Shown: one piece after another, positions 1 to 8,881 of the stretch
Numbering within the stretch: position 1 is the stretch's first letter
How the letters are laid out: each line of letters opens with the position of its first letter
NCBI GenBank assembly: GCA_041394885.1
Contig: JAWKHI010000008.1
Span: forward strand, 1 to 64,000
Direction of reading: 5' to 3'
DNA from: DSOI01 sp041394885
GTDB taxonomy: Bacteria > Acidobacteriota > Terriglobia > Bryobacterales > Bryobacteraceae
DNA: 64,000 nt
The notes under the pieces: generated by a model
Told to the model about the DNA's origin: nothing
What the model saw: the letters and a program-made list of their open reading frames with translations, nothing else
Database searches by the model: none
Position numbers and translations under genes: made by a program

Positions 1-1185
1 GGTCGGGTTCAACCGCGACGCCCGGTTGGCGGGAATCATGCCGAAGATAAGCCCCACAGCGAACGATACGCCGAAGGCCACCGTCACGGCGAGCCATGAC
101 ACGGGAATCGCGATTCCCTCGACGAAAACACGGGCGGCGGCGGGAATCGCAATGCCGACCACGATTCCGAGCAATCCGCCGGCGACGCTGATGAGGATGG
201 CTTCGAGGAGGAACTGCACCAGCACCTCCTTGCGCGATGCGCCCACCGCCATCCGCAAGCCGATCTCGCGGGTGCGTTCGGTCACCGTGACAAGCATGAT
301 ATTCATGATCCCGATACCGGAAATCACGAGCGCAATCGCCGCCACCAGGATCAGGACGAGTGTGAGGATCGCCGTGATTTGGGAGGCGGTGTCGAGGATC
401 GCGGCCAGATTCTCGACGGTGTACTTGGCGCCGGGGCGATGCCGGCTCTCGACGATCTGTTTCACGCGCGCGGTTACCGGACGGACGTCCTCGAGCGTCC
501 GCGCTTGCACGTAGAGCGGATCCACGCGCTCCACCGGGGTGAAGTAACGGATCACGGAGACGGGAATCAGAGCAGTTTCACCGGCCAGTTCCGTCTGGCC
601 ATAGCTGTCGGTCTTTTCACGAAAGACGCCGGCGACGGTGAACTGGAGTCCATAGAGCTTCATCACTTGCCCTACGGCCTGGCGCGGGGATCCGTAGAGC
701 TTTGTCGACAGTTTCTCGGTAAGCAGCACGACCTTTTGGCGCGAGGCGATATCGGAGGCGTCGAGGAAGCGGCCGGCGAGGAGAACGAGATTGCGGACGC
801 GAGCGTAGTCCTGGTCGGACCCGATGACCTTGACATCCTCTTCGCGGCCGGCGATCACCATGCGATCGGAATTGGTGATCACGCCCGTGGCGGCGACGAT
901 GCGATCGCCCAACTCGCGGCGCACGGCTTCGACGTCGGCGAACTTGAGATAGTCGCTATCGACGTTGCGAGCCGTCATGCCGCCGCTCTCGTAGTAGGCG
1001 TAGATCATGTTGGAGCCGATGCCACGGATCTGTTCGAGGATGAGTTCGCGGCTGGTAAGGGAGATGGTGACGACGAGGATCACCGAGGCGTTTCCGATGA
1101 GGAGGCCGAGGGCGGTGAGGATGGTCCGGGTGCGGTTGGCGGCCAGAGCCTGGAGGCCGAAGCGGAGCGACTCGCCGAGTTTCAT
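1..1185 (-). CDS. MacB/FtsX-type ABC transporter permease (3' end cut by window edge)
   Basis: An inner-membrane permease of the MacB/LolC class, which uses ATP hydrolysis by a partner ATPase to drive large periplasmic movements, usually for export of lipoproteins, peptides or drugs. 395 codons are visible without a stop. There is an N-terminal membrane segment at about residues 21-45, a periplasmic domain at about 50-280, then three hydrophobic segments at about 282-310, 330-355 and 365-388. The motif ERTREIGLRMAVGAS, typical of the FtsX loop, lies between the second and third segments. The last visible residues ASRLNPT match the usual C-terminus, so only a few codons are missing. The start ATG at 1185 overlaps the stop of the upstream TPR gene (ATGA), which implies translational coupling. 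No ATPase gene is in the window; it may lie beyond the left edge. Substrate unknown. Confidence 0.9.
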   Translation of the reverse strand, partial: MKLGESLRFGLQALAANRTRTILTALGLLIGNASVILVVTISLTSRELILEQIRGIGSNMIYAYYESGGMTARNVDSDYLKFADVEAVRRELGDRIVAATGVITNSDRMVIAGREEDVKVIGSDQDYARVRNLVLLAGRFLDASDIASRQKVVLLTEKLSTKLYGSPRQAVGQVMKLYGLQFTVAGVFREKTDSYGQTELAGETALIPVSVIRYFTPVERVDPLYVQARTLEDVRPVTARVKQIVESRHRPGAKYTVENLAAILDTASQITAILTLVLILVAAIALVISGIGIMNIMLVTVTERTREIGLRMAVGASRKEVLVQFLLEAILISVAGGLLGIVVGIAIPAAARVFVEGIAIPVSWLAVTVAFGVSFAVGLIFGMIPANRASRLNPT

Positions 1186-2051
1186 TTGATTTTCCCGATG
1201 AGGCGGCGGGCTTGGTCACGCGGAGGATCGTCGGGGGTAAGGGCATGGCTGGCGATGTAGAGTTCGAGCAGCCGGCGTGCTGGTTCCGGATTGCGGCTGG
1301 ACTCGATCCAGGTTTCAGCGCGGGCGAACCAGAGCGCGGGTTTATCCGGCGCGATGCGGAGAGCTTTGTCGAATTGCGCATCGCTCTCGTCGAAGCGGCC
1401 ATTGCGGGCGAGGAAGCGAGCCAAGTCCGCGATGCGTTCGGGTTTATCCGGCTCGAGTTCGACGGCGCGACGCCAGTGCTTTTCGGCTTCCGGCAGATTC
1501 TTGTCTTTTTCAGCGATGCGGGCCCAGGCGAATTCGCCTTCGGCGGGGTCCGCCTGGGCGATGCGGTTGGCCATGGCGGCGGCTTTGTCCCTGCCGCCGC
1601 CGAGGAAGCCCGGGGCTTCGAGGTAGTATTCCATCAGGTCTGCCATGGCCTCGAGGTTGCCGGGGCTGTGTCCCAGGTCGACGGCCTGTTCAAATTCGCG
1701 GCGGCATTTGGATGCGAGGCCGGGAGCGGTGAGGAAGCTGGCGGTCTCGGCGCGGCGGCCATAGCTTCTGCCGAGCCAGTGATGGATGGCGGGGTTGCGA
1801 GGGTCCAGCGCGGCGGCTTTTTCGAGATAATCGCTTGCCTGTTTGGGCTGGCCGAGTCCGTAGGCGGCTTGGCCGGCGAGGAGGAGGGTTTCGGGATCGC
1901 GACTTTTGCCGGGCTCGAGGAGCGCCAAGGCAGCACGATAATCTGTGTTTCTATAGAGTTGGCGTGCACGGTGGAGGGTGGACGGCGGCGCGGCGGTGGC
2001 GATGGCCACCGTTACGGTGAGTATGGCCGCCGCTGGGAACCGTGTCTTCAT
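1182..2051 (-). CDS. Exported TPR-repeat protein
   Basis: A protein of 289 residues with a signal peptide (hydrophobic run to about residue 20, cleavage near TAAPP) followed by tetratricopeptide repeats almost to the C-terminus. Recognisable units include NPAIHHWLGRSYGR, LPEAEKHWRRAVELEPDKP and FDESDAQFDKALRIAPDKP. TPR domains are protein-interaction scaffolds, and this one should act in the periplasm. I chose the ATG at 2051 because it leads straight into the signal peptide. A GTG five codons upstream (2066) is possible but adds nothing recognisable. A TATAGT -10-like hexamer at 2065-2070 (minus strand) sits very near the start. The gene overlaps the MacB-type permease by 4 bp, so it probably works with that transporter, but the role is unknown. 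Confidence 0.85.
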   Translation of the reverse strand: MKTRFPAAAILTVTVAIATAAPPSTLHRARQLYRNTDYRAALALLEPGKSRDPETLLLAGQAAYGLGQPKQASDYLEKAAALDPRNPAIHHWLGRSYGRRAETASFLTAPGLASKCRREFEQAVDLGHSPGNLEAMADLMEYYLEAPGFLGGGRDKAAAMANRIAQADPAEGEFAWARIAEKDKNLPEAEKHWRRAVELEPDKPERIADLARFLARNGRFDESDAQFDKALRIAPDKPALWFARAETWIESSRNPEPARRLLELYIASHALTPDDPPRDQARRLIGKIK

Positions 2052-2210
2052 TCCAAGAATCGCCACTATAGCAGATGCCTTGCAGGGCGGGTCCGGGTGC
2101 AGGCGGACGCGGGGAGCGCCGTGTTAACTATCCACACTACCGCTCACACTGTAGGATTTCTCGGGTGCCTGCGAACGGAATTCGGTTACAATGGGGCTGG
2201 GAGCGGATTT

Positions 2211-2567
2211 ATGAGGAACGAAGCTGTTATCATCCTCAGCCCGCACGCCGACGTGCGAGCTTCCCTGGCCCGCCTGCTCGAGGAAGCTGGGTATTCCACA
2301 CACGGATCTCAGCTACCGTCCGGCATCCTGGTCACAACCGAAACACCCCCGGAACAGACGCAGCCGGCGAGCCCCGCCGCGCCATCCAGTGCGGCCGCGC
2401 AGGGCTTACCCCCGCTCGAGGAAGTGGAGCGCCTGTACATCGAGCGGGTGGTGCAGGAGACAGGTTTCAACGTCTCCCGGGCCGCCCGGATTTTGGATAT
2501 CGACCGGACGACGCTCTACAACAAGTTGCGGCGCTACGGATTGAATCGCGATTCCGCAGTCGCCTGA
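2211..2567 (+). CDS. Small Fis-type DNA-binding regulator with a remnant receiver N-terminus
   Basis: 118 residues. The C-terminal 45 residues are a Fis/NtrC-type helix-turn-helix: EEVERLYIERVVQETGFNVS then ARILDIDRTTLYNKLRRYGL, the fold found at the end of NtrC-family activators and RegA/ActR-type response regulators. The N-terminus (AVIILSPHADVRASLARLLE) looks like only the first strand and helix of a receiver domain. It is followed by a Pro/Ala/Ser-rich linker, with no phospho-acceptor region and no AAA+ domain. It should bind DNA, probably as a dimer, without phosphorylation control. The start is supported by a GGGAG 7 nt upstream of ATG 2211. A TACAAT -10-like hexamer lies at 2187-2192, without a clear -35. 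The frame stays open far upstream but there it is antisense to the TPR gene. Confidence 0.8.
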   Translation: MRNEAVIILSPHADVRASLARLLEEAGYSTHGSQLPSGILVTTETPPEQTQPASPAAPSSAAAQGLPPLEEVERLYIERVVQETGFNVSRAARILDIDRTTLYNKLRRYGLNRDSAVA

Positions 2568-2604
2568 GGCGGCCGCGTAGGCACGGGCCAGTACGGCCTT
2601 GGGC

Positions 2605-3372
2605 TTAGAAGGTAATTGAGATTAGCGCCTGCAACTGGTCCGGCCGGGAACGCGCGGCGAGACTGTCAAAGGTCCGGGTGACGAACCGTGTGTAGCGAAA
2701 CTCGGGAACAACGCGGATGCCGACATCGTCGACAAACTGCGCACCGATTCCGACCGTGAGTCCGCGGGCCGTTCTGTGCGCCACGGGATTGGCCGGATTC
2801 GGATCCGGTTCAAAGTCAGCGCCTTCCACGGAAAATTCACCGGACGTGCGCACACGGGACGCTCTCCGGAGCACCGGACCCGCCTCGTAGAACCATCGCG
2901 GCCCGGGTTCGAAGTGTTCCTTACTGTATCGCCTGACGAGGATGTTGATGTCCCACAGCCGTGCGTCGGTAGTGGAGGTACGCGTGGTGAGTATGCGCTC
3001 GTCCTGCGGCGTGGTGGGACGATCGATTCCGATGTAGGTGTCGGAGATCGAACTATGGGAGGACCGGTGCATAATAAGGCTGCCGGCCACGGCGAGCCGC
3101 CGCGGCAACGCGACCTGAACCAAACCGCCGCCACCCACACGGTGACCCTGGGCGGTTGTGCTTGCGTCGATGGCGACGTTCGGATGGTCCTGGCTCACGC
3201 TTCCGTTACGGAGAGGAAACCGCGGCAGGACGGAAAAAGTACCCCCGAGCGAAATCCGCCGCACCCACTGGATATTGTCGATGGTGCTGTCTCTACGGGA
3301 ACTGCTCTGTGCGGACACTACCCCGGCGCCGGCGGCGGCGAGGGCTGCTAGGAAGACGATACGGCGTCGCAT
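2605..3372 (-). CDS. Putative outer-membrane beta-barrel protein
   Basis: 255 residues with a signal peptide (MRRRIVFLAALAAAGAGVVS, cleavage near VSAQ). The body shows alternating polar/hydrophobic strands and Gly/aromatic-rich turns, and it ends in an aromatic residue (LQALISITF), as outer-membrane barrels do. Phrases such as FVDDVGIRVVPEFRYTRFV resemble the last strands of small OmpA/OmpW-type barrels. No catalytic motif was seen. The start at 3372 was chosen because it begins the signal peptide; the longer open frame upstream is antisense to the next gene. It is convergent with the Fis-type gene (about 37 bp between stops) and divergent from the exported protein at 3531. Function unknown. 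Confidence 0.7.
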   Translation of the reverse strand: MRRRIVFLAALAAAGAGVVSAQSSSRRDSTIDNIQWVRRISLGGTFSVLPRFPLRNGSVSQDHPNVAIDASTTAQGHRVGGGGLVQVALPRRLAVAGSLIMHRSSHSSISDTYIGIDRPTTPQDERILTTRTSTTDARLWDINILVRRYSKEHFEPGPRWFYEAGPVLRRASRVRTSGEFSVEGADFEPDPNPANPVAHRTARGLTVGIGAQFVDDVGIRVVPEFRYTRFVTRTFDSLAARSRPDQLQALISITF

Positions 3373-3530
3373 GTTTGATCGCAAAAGAACCGATTTCGCG
3401 GAAGCGAAACACTCAGGATAGCATCGGCGGTATCGGATCGGACGGGAAAGGAAGTAACAAACCGGCGCTTTGCACTTCTTTACCGTGCGGTTGCAACAGG
3501 GGACGAGAAGGGCGCGTCCCACCCATAGCC

Positions 3531-4319
3531 ATGAAAAAGAGCCTCGTTCGCCGCAGTATCCTGCTTTTCGCCGCGCTTGCCGCCATCGCCACCGCCGCTC
3601 CCCCGATTGTCGATCCGGAACATCCCAACGGCGGCGCGATCGTCTCCGGCGCCATTGACGCACTCGGCGGACCGGGTTTTCTCGCCATGCAGGATCGCGT
3701 CGCACGCGGCTGGTCCGGATTATGGCGGAACGGGGTGGCGCGTCACGCGGCCACTCGCGTCGAGACCAGATACGACGGTGGCTCGGCGGCGGAGCGCCAC
3801 ACCTTCGACAAGAAGGACACGCACTGGTACCTTTTCGACGCCAAAGGGGCTCATGAGGTGACCTATCGGGGGTACAGGCCACTCCCCGCAGAGCGCGCCG
3901 CAATCCTACGGGACTCCCGCGACGACAACATACTCCAGATCCTGCGCTTCCACGCCGCCGATCCTGGATTTCAGGCCAACTACCGGGGGATGGATGTGTG
4001 CGAGAAGCAATCGGGATACCTAGTGGATATCGCGGCCGGGCCGGACGATCCACTCCTCACGGTTTGCTTCTCACAAATGACCGGGCTGCCAATTCGGCAA
4101 ACGCGCATCGAGCGGGATCCAGTGACGTCGGAACGTGTGGAAACCACGACGGTTTTTTCACGCTATGCCGACGCCGGAGGCGTGCAATGGCCTCGGCACG
4201 TGGCGCATTTGATCAACGGCGAGTTGGTGAGCGAGCTGTTTTTCGAGTCCGTGGCGGTGAATCAAGGGGTGTCGCCCGAACGGTTCATACTGCCGCATGA
4301 TCTAGAGAAGTTGAAGTAA
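3531..4319 (+). CDS. Exported protein of unknown function
   Basis: 262 residues. The N-terminus MKKSLVRRSILLFAALAAIA followed by TAAPP is a clear signal peptide. The body has two regions that resemble the LolA-like or outer-membrane lipoprotein-sorting folds seen in many acidobacterial periplasmic proteins: WYLFDAKGAHEVTYRGYRP and YLVDIAAGPDDPLLTVCFSQ, with the later phrase TGLPIRQTRIERD. These are beta-rich repeats of the kind that bind a lipid or describe a converted substrate. This resemblance is weak and is my reading, not a family assignment. I chose ATG 3531 for the signal peptide. It lies upstream of and in line with the di-heme peroxidase gene (74 bp gap). Confidence 0.75.
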   Translation: MKKSLVRRSILLFAALAAIATAAPPIVDPEHPNGGAIVSGAIDALGGPGFLAMQDRVARGWSGLWRNGVARHAATRVETRYDGGSAAERHTFDKKDTHWYLFDAKGAHEVTYRGYRPLPAERAAILRDSRDDNILQILRFHAADPGFQANYRGMDVCEKQSGYLVDIAAGPDDPLLTVCFSQMTGLPIRQTRIERDPVTSERVETTTVFSRYADAGGVQWPRHVAHLINGELVSELFFESVAVNQGVSPERFILPHDLEKLK

Positions 4320-4393
4320 CCGTCACATCACATTCGTTAACTGTTGTAACCCTCATCGAAACTAACGGCGGTGGGCTGGGTTCACTCAACGTC

Positions 4394-6145
4394 ATGAGGG
4401 GATTCACCAAAGCATTGCTCGCCGCTGGCTTCTTCGCCACTCCACTGATCCAAGCGCAGCCGCTGGGCACGCTAAGGGATGTCCCCGTGCCCGCCCCGGC
4501 CGGTTCGGAATTCTATGTGCGCAACCAGGAGGCACTGGTCGCGCTGGGGAAGGCGCTTTTCTGGGATATGCAAGCGTCGAGCGACGGGCGAACGGCTTGC
4601 GCCACCTGCCATTTCCACGCGGGAGCCGACCACAGGCTGCACAACCAACTCGTGGACCCGAACCATGCCTTTCCGGTCAACACGCGGCTCGACTACGGCA
4701 GTTTCCCGCTGCGGAAACTGGCCGACCCTGGGAATCGAAACTCGGACGTGGTTTGGGACACGGAGATGCGCGTGGGTTCGGCGGGGTTATTTCGCCGTCT
4801 GTTCGGGGCCGTGGTTCCAGGCGCCGCGCCCGAGCAGGGTTCTGAGTCCTTGGACAAACCGGAGTTTTCCGTTGGCGGAGTGCAGGTGCGCCGGGTCACC
4901 GTGCGGAATGCGCCTACCGTGATCAACGCTGTTTTCCACGTCCGCAATTTCTGGGATGGGCGCGCGGAGCGGATCTTCAATGCGTCGGACCCATTCGGCG
5001 GCAACACGGCATCGCCGCGGCCAGTACTCGAGGCAGTGGACGGCCAACTGGTTCGGCACGACGTGCGGCTCGACCAGTCGAGCCTGGCGTCGCAGGCGAT
5101 GGGCCCGATTCTCGACCCGCTCGAAATGTCGTACGAGGGCCGCGGGTGGGTTCATCTCGGACGGAAAGTTCTTTCGCTGGCTCCGTTGGCGTATCAGAAA
5201 GTGGCGGCCGATGACAGTGTGTTGGGACCGATGGCGAAGGCCGAGGGCCGCGGACTGCGCGACGATGTGACCTACCGGGGCATGATAGAGGCTGCATTCC
5301 AGCCCAGGTTCTGGCAGTCAGCCCAGACGGTGTCGGCCACGGGCGAGGCGAACGGCCCGTACAGCCAGGCCGAATACAACTTTCCCTTGTTCTGGGGATT
5401 AGCGATCCAAGCCTACGAGACGACTTTGGTTTCGGCCGAGACCCCCTTCGACCGTTTCATGGAAGGCGACAGCGGCGCGCTCACCGCCGAAGAGCAGACC
5501 GGCATGCGTTTGTTCCAGCAGAACGGACGATGCACGCAATGTCACGGCGGGCCGGAGTTCACCGCGGCCAGTTTCACGGCGCTGAATCGCGGTGGACGGC
5601 GGGGTGGTAACGCGGGCCGAGCCTTCCAGCGGACCGGGGTACGCGCCACCGTGGAGGACACGGGCCGAGGGAACGGGGCTTTCAAGTCATCGAGCTTGCG
5701 GAACGTGGAGCTCACAGGGCCCTACTTCCACAACGGCGGGCAGGCGACGCTCGAGCAAGTGGTCGCGTTCTATTCGCGCGGCGGCGATTTCACGCCGACC
5801 AGCCTGCGGGCTTTCAACGCCAACGCCACGCAGCAAGCGGCGCTAGCGGCGTTCCTGCGCGCCCTTACCGACGACCGTGTGCGGTTCGAACGGGCGCCGT
5901 TCGATCATCCCGAGTTGTGCGTACCGTCGGGCCATCCCGAGGCGGCGCCGGGCGTGTTGGCGCGGGCGGGCTCGGCGGAGTTCCCGGCGGCAGCGTCGGA
6001 GCGGCTGCTGGCGGTGCCGGCGGTAGGCGCCGGAGGCAACGGGGTTCCGCTCCAGACGTTCCGCGAGTTGCTGACGGGGGAGGGATCGGACGGGTCTCGC
6101 GCGCACGCGATGCAGGCGGCTTGCACGGCGCCGCTCACCCGATAG
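4394..6145 (+). CDS. Di-heme cytochrome c peroxidase family protein (CcpA/MauG-like)
   Basis: 583 residues with a signal peptide (cleavage near residue 22). There are two c-type heme sites: CATCH at residues 69-73 and CTQCH at about 380-384. The surrounding sequence is that of bacterial di-heme peroxidases (ALFWDMQASSDG, APTVINAVFHVRNFWDGRAE, SLRNVELTGPYFHNGGQATL). These periplasmic enzymes either reduce hydrogen peroxide with electrons from small cytochromes or, as in MauG, oxidise a partner protein. Family members are often near 350 residues. This one is longer, with an insert between the hemes and about 80 C-terminal residues rich in Ala/Gly/Pro. There is no obvious partner gene nearby. 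Signal-peptide start at ATG 4394; the upstream gap is only 74 bp and shows no convincing promoter. Confidence 0.9.
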   Translation: MRGFTKALLAAGFFATPLIQAQPLGTLRDVPVPAPAGSEFYVRNQEALVALGKALFWDMQASSDGRTACATCHFHAGADHRLHNQLVDPNHAFPVNTRLDYGSFPLRKLADPGNRNSDVVWDTEMRVGSAGLFRRLFGAVVPGAAPEQGSESLDKPEFSVGGVQVRRVTVRNAPTVINAVFHVRNFWDGRAERIFNASDPFGGNTASPRPVLEAVDGQLVRHDVRLDQSSLASQAMGPILDPLEMSYEGRGWVHLGRKVLSLAPLAYQKVAADDSVLGPMAKAEGRGLRDDVTYRGMIEAAFQPRFWQSAQTVSATGEANGPYSQAEYNFPLFWGLAIQAYETTLVSAETPFDRFMEGDSGALTAEEQTGMRLFQQNGRCTQCHGGPEFTAASFTALNRGGRRGGNAGRAFQRTGVRATVEDTGRGNGAFKSSSLRNVELTGPYFHNGGQATLEQVVAFYSRGGDFTPTSLRAFNANATQQAALAAFLRALTDDRVRFERAPFDHPELCVPSGHPEAAPGVLARAGSAEFPAAASERLLAVPAVGAGGNGVPLQTFRELLTGEGSDGSRAHAMQAACTAPLTR

Positions 6146-6161
6146 AGGTAGCTGCGCGGCT

Positions 6162-7886
6162 CTAGTTCTCCCCGGCGGTCAGGACGCTCATGGCCGCTAC
6201 CGGCGGCACGGTGGACGTGCCCCAAACCAGGTTGTTGCTCCAGGGCGAGTCCGTACCCCAGACGAGGTTGAACCCTTGCATGGAGGCGGTGCCCCAGACG
6301 AGGTTGGTCCCCCAGACCAGGTTGGTGCCCTGGACGACGTTGGTTCCCCAAACGAGGTTGGTTCCCCAGACGAGGTTGGTGCCCCAGATTACGTTCACCC
6401 CCTGGACGGAATCGAAAGAGAGGGTCACGCGACCCTTTGCGTCCACCACCACGCGCGGAGAGATCGCATTGCCGCTGACCCTGTCGTTGCTCGAAAGCGC
6501 GGCGCGGGCATTCATGTATCCGGCACCCACGGTGAACAGATCGTGGGTGGTGAAAAATGTCTGCCTGGTTTTGGGATCCTGCCAGACTGAGACGGGAGCC
6601 ATGTTCTTGGACGCCGTCTTCATGAGCCGTGCTTTCACGGCATCGGGCGTCAAGGACCTGTCTTTGTCGAGCATGAGCGCCACCACACCGGAGACCATCG
6701 GCGCGGCCATGCTGGTGCCGCTGAGGCGCATATAGTCGGTGGAATCGCCTTTTCCCTTGGGATTGTATTCTTTCTCCTGGACACGAACGTCCTTGCGATA
6801 GAGCTTGAACAGTTCGGTGTTGGGAGAGCCGGCCACCGACACAATCAGGTTGCCAGGGGCGACGATGTCGGGCTTGACGATATGGTCGATCAGCGTAGGA
6901 CCCTTCGAGCTGTAGGTGGCGATTGTGTCATCGGCCAGGGTTTCGGTATCCATGGTCTTCATGGCTCCCACGGTGATCACGTAAGGGCTGTTGCCGGGCG
7001 AGGTGATGGTGCCGTATCCATCCGCGCCGAAGATGTTGTCCCGGCCCATATTGCCGGCGGCCACCACCACGACGATGCCGGCCTTCCAGGCGCGCTCGAC
7101 AGCCATGCAGAGCGGATCTTCCGTGTAGCTTTCAAACACAGGCCGTCCGAGCGACAAGTTGATCACCCGGATGTTGTAGCGGCTCTTGAGTTCCACGGCG
7201 CGGTCAATGGCTGCGATGGTCCAACTGTCAGACCCGACACCCTTGTCATCGAGCACCTTGAGGCTAATGAGGCTCACGTTTGGGGCGATTCCGCGGATCC
7301 CAGTCATACCGCGGCCCGAGGAATTCGCTCCATTCCCGGCGATGATGCCCGCGACGTGGCTGCCGTGGCCATAGCGGTCATCGATCCTGTCGCCGGTGAA
7401 GTCCTCGGCATAGACCACGCGGTTCCGGCGAAATCTCGACTCCTCGTCGACTTCGACGGAAAAATCCTTGTTTGAATCGCCGATACCACTGTCGATGACC
7501 GCGACGCCGATGCCCTTTCCCGCTTCATCGCCGCCGGTGATTACTTCGGTGGCGGCGGCTCGCGCGGCATAGTCGAGTACGCCGTGGACCTTGCGGTCTG
7601 GCGCAACATATTCGACATCGGGGTCGTCGGCGATGCTGTCGAGGTCTCGTCCTTTGACGCGGAAAGTCGCGCTGCGCGCCGACGAAAGACTATCCTTGAG
7701 CGACCCCCCTTTACCCCGGGTCCGGTTGACTTTGCCGGTATCGACCGAACCACGGTAGCGCACGATAACGTCGACATCGGATCCGCCGGGTACGTTGTCG
7801 AGGTCCCGGGCTTTCTTGCGCCCGGCCAGGGCCGGCATTGCCGAAACCAGCAGGACGAGGGTAGCAGCGACAATGCGATTCTTCAT
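6162..7886 (-). CDS. Subtilisin-like serine protease (S8) with NLVWGT-repeat tail
   Basis: 574 residues. A signal peptide ends near residue 21, then a propeptide-like segment, then the S8 catalytic domain. The triad is Asp132 (VIDSGIGD), His174 (GHGSHVAG) and Ser392 (SGTSMAAP), with oxyanion Asn279 (AAGN). All the expected residues are present, so the enzyme should be an active secreted endopeptidase. From about residue 495 the tail is a short-period repeat of the pattern N-[LV]-V-W-G-T, with about eight copies, some degenerate (VVQGTN, SMQGFN). It ends in a short hydrophobic stretch. The repeat has a period of six residues (18 bp). Its role is unknown; it may be a surface-binding or calcium-independent solenoid tail. 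It is convergent with the peroxidase gene, with 16 bp between stops. Confidence 0.93.
   Translation of the reverse strand: MKNRIVAATLVLLVSAMPALAGRKKARDLDNVPGGSDVDVIVRYRGSVDTGKVNRTRGKGGSLKDSLSSARSATFRVKGRDLDSIADDPDVEYVAPDRKVHGVLDYAARAAATEVITGGDEAGKGIGVAVIDSGIGDSNKDFSVEVDEESRFRRNRVVYAEDFTGDRIDDRYGHGSHVAGIIAGNGANSSGRGMTGIRGIAPNVSLISLKVLDDKGVGSDSWTIAAIDRAVELKSRYNIRVINLSLGRPVFESYTEDPLCMAVERAWKAGIVVVVAAGNMGRDNIFGADGYGTITSPGNSPYVITVGAMKTMDTETLADDTIATYSSKGPTLIDHIVKPDIVAPGNLIVSVAGSPNTELFKLYRKDVRVQEKEYNPKGKGDSTDYMRLSGTSMAAPMVSGVVALMLDKDRSLTPDAVKARLMKTASKNMAPVSVWQDPKTRQTFFTTHDLFTVGAGYMNARAALSSNDRVSGNAISPRVVVDAKGRVTLSFDSVQGVNVIWGTNLVWGTNLVWGTNVVQGTNLVWGTNLVWGTASMQGFNLVWGTDSPWSNNLVWGTSTVPPVAAMSVLTAGEN
6213..6396. 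repeat. 18-bp-period coding repeat (NLVWGT units of the subtilase)
   Basis: Seen directly: on the plus strand the words ccccagacgaggttggt and close variants (ccccagaccaggttggt, ccccaaacgaggttggt) recur every 18 bases, with two longer spacers. The repeat encodes the hexapeptide tail of the subtilase. Variation is mostly at third positions, so the protein motif is under selection and the copies are not recent identical duplications. Confidence 0.9.
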
Positions 7887-7991
7887 GTCAGCCGGAAGGA
7901 TGCACGCCGGATTCCGAACGGATTCGAAGGCCGTTGTGGATTTAGAATCAATTGGTTAGAAAGGCTCTCTCCACACGGCTGGGCTGTGCGC

Positions 7992-8031
7992 GCCAGACAA
8001 AAAGTCTGAAAAGGCGGACAACTTGTCTGGC
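7992..8031 (-). terminator. Inverted repeat downstream of the 8,043-8,792 gene
   Basis: Perfect 9-bp arms gccagacaa (7992-8000) and ttgtctggc (8023-8031) with a 22-nt loop. It lies 11 bp past the stop of the minus-strand gene at 8043 and 105 bp before the subtilase start. On the minus strand the second arm is preceded by a T-rich stretch. It may stop transcription between the two genes or be an operator for the subtilase. Confidence 0.45.
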
Positions 8032-8042
8032 CGCGGCGGTAG

Positions 8043-8792
8043 TCAAACCGCTAGCCGGCCGCCGTAGACCATGTCCTTCAGCTTGAACCTCGCGGCGATG
8101 CGCATCGGCCCCGCTTTGGCCTCGAAATCGATGGCGTTGTCGGTCTCCGACAAGCCTTCCAGGCGCGGGAAACGGAGCGCCACCGACAGATGCATGCCGG
8201 GCGCGGGTGCAGCGGCGGAAGAGGCCCGGACCGGCATGCGGTCCTTCACCAGCAAGGATCCGGACCGTTCCATATCCTTCTCGAGCTGGGCCGTGCCGTC
8301 CGGAAACTGGGTGGCCGGAATGCCGAACACTTCCAACAGATGCTCCTCTGTTTGCGCGGCGAGGAACTCCTGCGCCTCGGGGGACGACAGACCTTTTCTG
8401 CCCCATTGTTCGAGGGCAAGCGCTTGTCGGATGGGGAGCGCGCTGGACCAGCGAACGGTCAGGTAGATCTCGGTGTGTACGCCCACGTTTCCCCTCGGGC
8501 CGGCGGAACGTCCGGGAAGGGGTAGGCGGGACGAGCCTGGCAATCCGATTTGTGAGAAGTCGCTACGGAGTTTACTTCCTCGTGGCTGGTAGACGAAGGG
8601 AACATCGACGGGCCGGGCCCAGGGAGAGTCGGTGAGAAGGCGATCGGTAAACTCGCCGCTCCAGTCTGGAAACGCGGGCTTTTCCCAATCGCGGCCCCAT
8701 GCAATGCCGGACGCACCCAGGACTCCGAGCAGCGCGCGCCGGGTGAGGGGCGGCCTCAATGCATTCGACCGGGATACGAAGTTGCTCGCCAT
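8043..8792 (-). CDS. TAT-type exported protein, unknown function (LLTDSPWA motif)
   Basis: 249 residues. The N-terminus has twin arginines before a hydrophobic stretch (LTRRALLGVLGASGIAWG), so it is probably exported folded by the Tat system. The segment WSGEFTDRLLTDSPWARPVD resembles a motif I associate with short uncharacterised acidobacterial proteins, but I cannot name a family. The C-terminal half contains predicted beta strands (LSVALRFPRL, MRIAARFKLKDMVYGGRLAV). No catalytic residues were recognised. The start is uncertain: the first Met is at 8792, and in-frame alternatives would still retain the RR motif. Confidence 0.7.
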   Translation of the reverse strand: MASNFVSRSNALRPPLTRRALLGVLGASGIAWGRDWEKPAFPDWSGEFTDRLLTDSPWARPVDVPFVYQPRGSKLRSDFSQIGLPGSSRLPLPGRSAGPRGNVGVHTEIYLTVRWSSALPIRQALALEQWGRKGLSSPEAQEFLAAQTEEHLLEVFGIPATQFPDGTAQLEKDMERSGSLLVKDRMPVRASSAAAPAPGMHLSVALRFPRLEGLSETDNAIDFEAKAGPMRIAARFKLKDMVYGGRLAV

Positions 8793-8881
8793 ACAAGTGC
8801 TGGGACGCGGACAAACCGGGGTCCGTTGCCTGGGCTGGCGTCAACAATGGTTAAAACGCGACAGGCCGAGGGCTGAGCGAA

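Noticed and set aside
1212..2210. An in-frame upstream extension of the Fis-type gene by over 300 codons
   Set aside because: It is antisense to the TPR gene, lacks homology and would pass over the local ribosome site at 2211.
3373..3530. A possible hairpin TTTCGC-ggaa-GCGAAA at 3394-3409 as a regulator site
   Set aside because: The stem is only 6 bp and could arise by chance; no promoter is clear, so it is not listed.
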